From Flavobacteriaceae bacterium (GTDB lineage: Bacteria > Bacteroidota > Bacteroidia > Flavobacteriales > Flavobacteriaceae), in NCBI GenBank assembly GCA_023700885.1, contig JAMPYA010000079.1, positions 1 to 8,797 on the forward strand: a DNA stretch of 8,797 bases. The letters run 5' to 3'. The notes beneath the pieces are model-generated. The model was not told the DNA's origin and did not search any database. It saw nothing but the letters and a program-made list of their open reading frames with translations. Of this stretch, positions 6,387 through 8,797 are shown in pieces (position 1 is the stretch's first letter; the number at the start of each line of letters is the position of its first letter). The translations under genes were made by a program, and so were the position numbers.

Positions 6387-7541
6387 ATGGTATTTTCTTC
6401 ACTTAAAAAGTCAATCCAACTTACTTTAATTTTTATTTCTTTTTTAATTGTCTCTTTAATTTTATGGAATACCTACATTTTTTTTCAGAGATTTAAAACT
6501 GAAGAACGTTCTAAAATGATGATATTGGCCTCGGCTCAAAGAGAATTAGCTCTTAATACTGATTTAAATGCAGACATTCAATTGCCTTTAACAATCATTT
6601 CTAACAACACTAATATACCCATGATATTGGTCAATCAATTTGGTCAGATTGAAAGTTTTCAGAATTTAGATACCCTAAAAGTGAAAGAAAAGGGCTATTT
6701 AGAGCAACAACTTTCTTTAATGAAAAAGGAAAATGATCCTATTATCATCAATTTTTATCAAAATAAACACAGTTATATATATTATAGAAATTCTGATTTG
6801 TTAAATAAACTTAGTTACTATCCTATAACTTTAATATTGATTTTAGTTCTTTTTAGTACAGTTATTTATCTGTTTTTTAGATCTAATAAATCTGCTGAAC
6901 AAAATAAATTATGGACTGGGATGGCTAAAGAAACTGCTCATCAAATTGGCACTCCACTATCTTCTTTAATGGGATGGTTAGAGATATTAAGATTGGAAAA
7001 TGTAAAAGATGATATCCTAATTGAAATAGAAAAAGATATTCATCGATTAAATGAAATTACAGATCGTTTTTCAAAAATCGGGTCTGTTCCATCTTTAATT
7101 GAAACTAATATTATAAGTACCACTGAAAAATCTCTTACTTATCTTCAGACAAGATGGTCTAAGCAAATTGATTTTCATTTTAAAAAAATTAATCATCCAA
7201 TAAATGTAATGTTAAACATTCCGTTATTTAATTGGGTTGTAGAAAATATTGTTAAAAACGCCTTAGATGCTATTAGCGGACGAGGTAAAATCATAATCTC
7301 ATTTTCAGAAAATTCAGATGCAATTACTATTTTTATTAAAGATAATGGAAAAGGTATTCCTTATAATCTTCATAAAAAAATATTTTCTCCAGGATTTACA
7401 ACAAAAAAACGCGGTTGGGGCTTGGGCTTATCACTTTCTAAACGAATAATTGAAGATTATCATAAAGGAAAAATCTTTATTAAAGAATCTGAAGTAGGAG
7501 TTGGTACAACTTTTGGAATTACACTAAAAAAATCTAAATAA
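6387..7541 (+). CDS. Membrane-bound sensor histidine kinase, no adjacent regulator
   Basis: A 384-residue inner-membrane kinase that should autophosphorylate on His and pass the phosphate to a response regulator. Transmembrane helices at about 9-33 and 142-164 flank an extracytoplasmic sensor region of about 110 residues that I cannot assign to a family. The cytoplasmic part has an H box AHQIGTPLSSL with H185 as phosphoacceptor, an N box NIVKNALDA at 287-295, G1 DNGKGIP at 319-325, an F-box region IFSPGFTTK at 332-340 and G2 GWGLGLSLSKRI at 343-354. All kinase elements are intact. There is no HAMP or PAS domain evident between TM2 and the H box. No response regulator gene adjoins it, so the partner is unknown. 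The ATG at 6387 gives a short N-terminus with two Lys before TM1, as expected. The stop codon directly abuts that of the convergent HIT gene. Confidence 0.93.
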   Translation: MVFSSLKKSIQLTLIFISFLIVSLILWNTYIFFQRFKTEERSKMMILASAQRELALNTDLNADIQLPLTIISNNTNIPMILVNQFGQIESFQNLDTLKVKEKGYLEQQLSLMKKENDPIIINFYQNKHSYIYYRNSDLLNKLSYYPITLILILVLFSTVIYLFFRSNKSAEQNKLWTGMAKETAHQIGTPLSSLMGWLEILRLENVKDDILIEIEKDIHRLNEITDRFSKIGSVPSLIETNIISTTEKSLTYLQTRWSKQIDFHFKKINHPINVMLNIPLFNWVVENIVKNALDAISGRGKIIISFSENSDAITIFIKDNGKGIPYNLHKKIFSPGFTTKKRGWGLGLSLSKRIIEDYHKGKIFIKESEVGVGTTFGITLKKSK

Positions 7542-7931
7542 TTATAAATTTGAAGCTATTTTTTTTGCCACTTCAATAAATTCTTCTGAAGTTAATTGTA
7601 CCTTTTTTGTAAAACGAATATCATCCATTTCATTTAAAGGAATTAAATGTACATGCACATGTGGTACTTCTAAACCAATAACAGCCATCCCAACTCGTTT
7701 ACATTTTATAGATTTTTCTACAGCAATTGCCACTTTTCTAGAAAATTCCATTAGATTAGAATAAGAATTTTTATCTAAATCAAAAATTTTGTTTTCTTCT
7801 TTTTTAGGAATCACTAAAGTATGTCCTTTGGCATTGGGATTGACATCTAAAAAAGCTAAGAAATGCTTATCTTCTGCAACTTTATAGCAGGGAATTTCTC
7901 CATTGATAATTTTAGTAAAAATTGTACTCAT
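7542..7931 (-). CDS. HIT family nucleotide hydrolase/phosphoramidase (Hint-like)
   Basis: A 129-residue histidine-triad protein, the usual length for the Hint branch, expected to be a cytoplasmic dimer that hydrolyses purine nucleoside phosphoramidates or related nucleotidyl conjugates. The N-terminal IFTKIINGEIPC (4-15) and GHTLVIPK (36-43) are characteristic. The triad HVHVHLIP spans 91-98, with H93 as the expected nucleophile. It follows greA by 46 bases on the same strand and is probably co-transcribed with it, an association I recall as common in Flavobacteria. Its 3' end meets the histidine kinase stop with no intergenic space. The cellular substrate is not deducible from the sequence. 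Confidence 0.94.
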   Translation of the reverse strand: MSTIFTKIINGEIPCYKVAEDKHFLAFLDVNPNAKGHTLVIPKKEENKIFDLDKNSYSNLMEFSRKVAIAVEKSIKCKRVGMAVIGLEVPHVHVHLIPLNEMDDIRFTKKVQLTSEEFIEVAKKIASNL

Positions 7932-7950
7932 AACTATTTCTATTTACAAT

Positions 7951-7972
7951 AAATCACCATTTTTGGGGATTT
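7951..7972 (-). other. Weak hairpin between greA and the HIT gene
   Basis: Positions 7951-7958 can pair with 7965-7972, giving seven pairs and one mismatch around a six-base loop. It fills much of the 46-base gap between the greA stop and the HIT start. No T-run follows it on the minus strand, so it is not an intrinsic terminator. It may stabilise the greA 3' end or tune HIT translation, or be chance. Confidence 0.25.
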
Positions 7973-7977
7973 ATAAG

Positions 7978-8451
7978 TTATCTGGTAATATTTAAAATTT
8001 CAAAATTCATTTTCCCATTAGGGACATTAATTTCTATAATATCACCAATTTTACTTCCTAACAATCCTTTACCAATTGGAGAATTAACAGAAAGTTTTCC
8101 AAGTTTTAAGTCGGCTTCAGAATCTGCAACCAACTTATAACTCAATTCCATATTATTGGCTAAATTTTTAATTTTTACAGTTGATAAAACTAAAACTTTA
8201 GAGTTATCTAATTGTGTTTCATCAATAATTCTGGCTGTTGAAACAACTTCTTTTAACTTTGAAATTTTTAATTCTAACATACCTTGTGCTTCTTTTGCCG
8301 CATCGTATTCCGCATTTTCTGATAAATCACCTTTATCACGAGCATCAGCAATGGCTTGTGAAGCTTTAGGTCTTTCTATACTTTCTAAATATTCTAATTC
8401 GTCTTTTAACTTCTTAAACCCTTCTGGTGTATAATATGCAATATTATTCAT
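7978..8451 (-). CDS. greA: Transcription elongation factor GreA
   Basis: Binds RNA polymerase through the secondary channel and stimulates cleavage of backtracked transcripts. The 157-residue protein has the normal GreA length and architecture. The N-terminal coiled coil (about 1-77) carries the tip motif GDLSENAEYDAAK at 41-53, in which D42 and E45 correspond to the catalytic D41 and E44 of E. coli GreA. The C-terminal FKBP-like domain contains SPIGKGLLGSKIGD (124-137). The start at 8451 yields the standard N-terminus MNNIAYYTPEG. GAAGGA lies only 3 bases from the ATG, too close for an ideal Shine-Dalgarno sequence but unusual for a group that rarely uses one. The gene leads a probable greA-HIT operon, with its own promoter and a hairpin in the leader. 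Confidence 0.97.
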   Translation of the reverse strand: MNNIAYYTPEGFKKLKDELEYLESIERPKASQAIADARDKGDLSENAEYDAAKEAQGMLELKISKLKEVVSTARIIDETQLDNSKVLVLSTVKIKNLANNMELSYKLVADSEADLKLGKLSVNSPIGKGLLGSKIGDIIEINVPNGKMNFEILNITR

Positions 8452-8475
8452 AATTCCTTCTTTTTATAAAAATAC

Positions 8476-8508
8476 AAAAATCTCAATTCTGATGAGTTCA
8501 GATTGAGA
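8476..8508 (-). terminator. Hairpin plus T-run in the greA leader (possible attenuator)
   Basis: On the minus strand, 8508-8502 pairs with 8487-8481 (7 pairs), and 8501-8498 with 8492-8489 (4 pairs), with one bulged base and a five-base loop. Five T (8480-8476) follow immediately. The structure sits between the greA promoter (8518-8547) and the greA start, so it cannot terminate another minus-strand gene. It therefore looks like a leader terminator. Only 4 of the 11 pairs are G-C, so termination may be partial. On the plus strand no T-run follows. Confidence 0.45.
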
Positions 8509-8517
8509 CTTCATTCA

Positions 8518-8547
8518 CAAATATACAAAATAATTGTAAATTGCAAA
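8518..8547 (-). promoter_or_regulatory. greA promoter, Bacteroidota type
   Basis: The minus strand carries TTTG (8544-8547), an 18-base spacer and TATATTTG (8518-8525), matching both the -33 TTTG and the -7 TAnnTTTG consensus. The predicted start is near 8511, giving a leader of about 60 bases that contains the hairpin at 8481-8508. The 11-mer around the -7 box is identical to the one at the left-edge promoter (80-90). Confidence 0.7.
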
Positions 8548-8561
8548 AGAGATTAAGTTTT
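8534..8561 (+). promoter_or_regulatory. Candidate promoter of the lipoprotein gene
   Basis: TTG (8534-8536), a 17-base spacer and TAAGTTTT (8554-8561) fit the Bacteroidota promoter, with one mismatch in the -7 box. The predicted start is about 10 bases before the ATG at 8577, so the leader would be very short. The element overlaps the -33 region of the divergent greA promoter. Confidence 0.35.
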
Positions 8562-8576
8562 TACATTATATATATT

Positions 8577-8797
8577 ATGAATAAATTAATTCCTTTATTA
8601 TTTATTTTTTTATGGTTTCTAAGTTGCGAGAGTGATGATCAAAATAATTTATTGCCATATGTTATAGTTAATGAAACTATAAACCTAACAAATCCTGAAT
8701 TTATCAATCTTCAGGTTCCCGGAGGATGGGCTTATGCTAATGGCGGAATTAAAGGAATAATAATTTATAATGTAAATGGCTCTTCCTATAAGGCATA
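8577..8797 (+). CDS. Lipoprotein, probably Rieske-like, 3' end missing
   Basis: The reading frame is open from ATG at 8577 to the right edge (73 codons plus two bases) and lacks its C-terminus. Residues 1-16 are a lipoprotein signal peptide (K3, then a Leu/Ile/Phe-rich core) ending Phe-Leu-Ser before C17. The next residues, ESDDQ, resemble the acidic export signal that sends Bacteroidota lipoproteins to the cell surface. The visible mature part (INLTNPEFINL, PGGWAYANGG, IKGIIIYNVNG) resembles flavobacterial lipoproteins with a Rieske [2Fe-2S] fold, in which the cluster Cys-x-His and Cys-x-x-His motifs or their degenerate remains would come later. None of those residues falls inside the window, so this family call is from memory of similar sequences and is provisional. 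The gene is divergent from greA. Confidence 0.8.
   Translation, partial: MNKLIPLLFIFLWFLSCESDDQNNLLPYVIVNETINLTNPEFINLQVPGGWAYANGGIKGIIIYNVNGSSYKA

Noticed and set aside
8156..8434. Plus-strand open frame of 92 codons
   Set aside because: It is entirely antisense to greA, whose motifs are unmistakable. Its Ser-rich translation is typical of a shadow frame.

Overview
The window is AT-rich bacterial chromosome, most likely from a member of the Flavobacteriaceae (Bacteroidota), close to Flavobacterium. Several things point there. The promoter-like boxes fit the Bacteroidota pattern (TTTG at about -33, TAnnTTTG at about -7) rather than sigma70. Start codons follow A-rich leaders, mostly without a Shine-Dalgarno sequence. 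A DUF3127 protein, a large VPS10/BNR-propeller protein and a lipoprotein with an acidic patch after the lipid cysteine are all typical of this group. No tRNA, rRNA, mobile element, CRISPR array or sign of recent transfer was seen. No gene-free stretch exceeds 300 bases.

Layout from left to right. (1) Positions 1-140 lie downstream of aroA and hold a good leftward promoter for a gene outside the window. (2) aroA (EPSP synthase, minus strand) is divergent from a 1040-residue secreted Asp-box/VPS10-like beta-propeller protein (plus strand), which ends at a strong hairpin terminator. (3) A tightly packed minus-strand cluster runs from about 6231 down to 4588: a DUF3127 protein with an SSB-like acidic tail, aat (leucyl/phenylalanyl-tRNA-protein transferase), a MazG-like nucleotide pyrophosphohydrolase and an 84-residue two-helix membrane protein. 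(4) Divergent from this cluster is an orphan membrane histidine kinase (plus strand), whose stop codon directly abuts that of the convergent HIT protein. (5) greA and the HIT gene form a minus-strand pair with a well-defined promoter and a hairpin plus T-run in the greA leader. (6) A divergent lipoprotein gene, probably Rieske-like, is cut by the right edge.

Most of the content is housekeeping: aromatic amino-acid synthesis (AroA), N-degron tagging (Aat), nucleotide-pool cleaning (MazG-like, HIT) and transcript elongation (GreA). I do not see a clear new multi-gene system. The points most worth following are the SSB-like tail on the DUF3127 protein and its place at the head of an operon, the possible leader terminator of greA, the uncharacterised small membrane protein, and the kinase with no adjacent response regulator.
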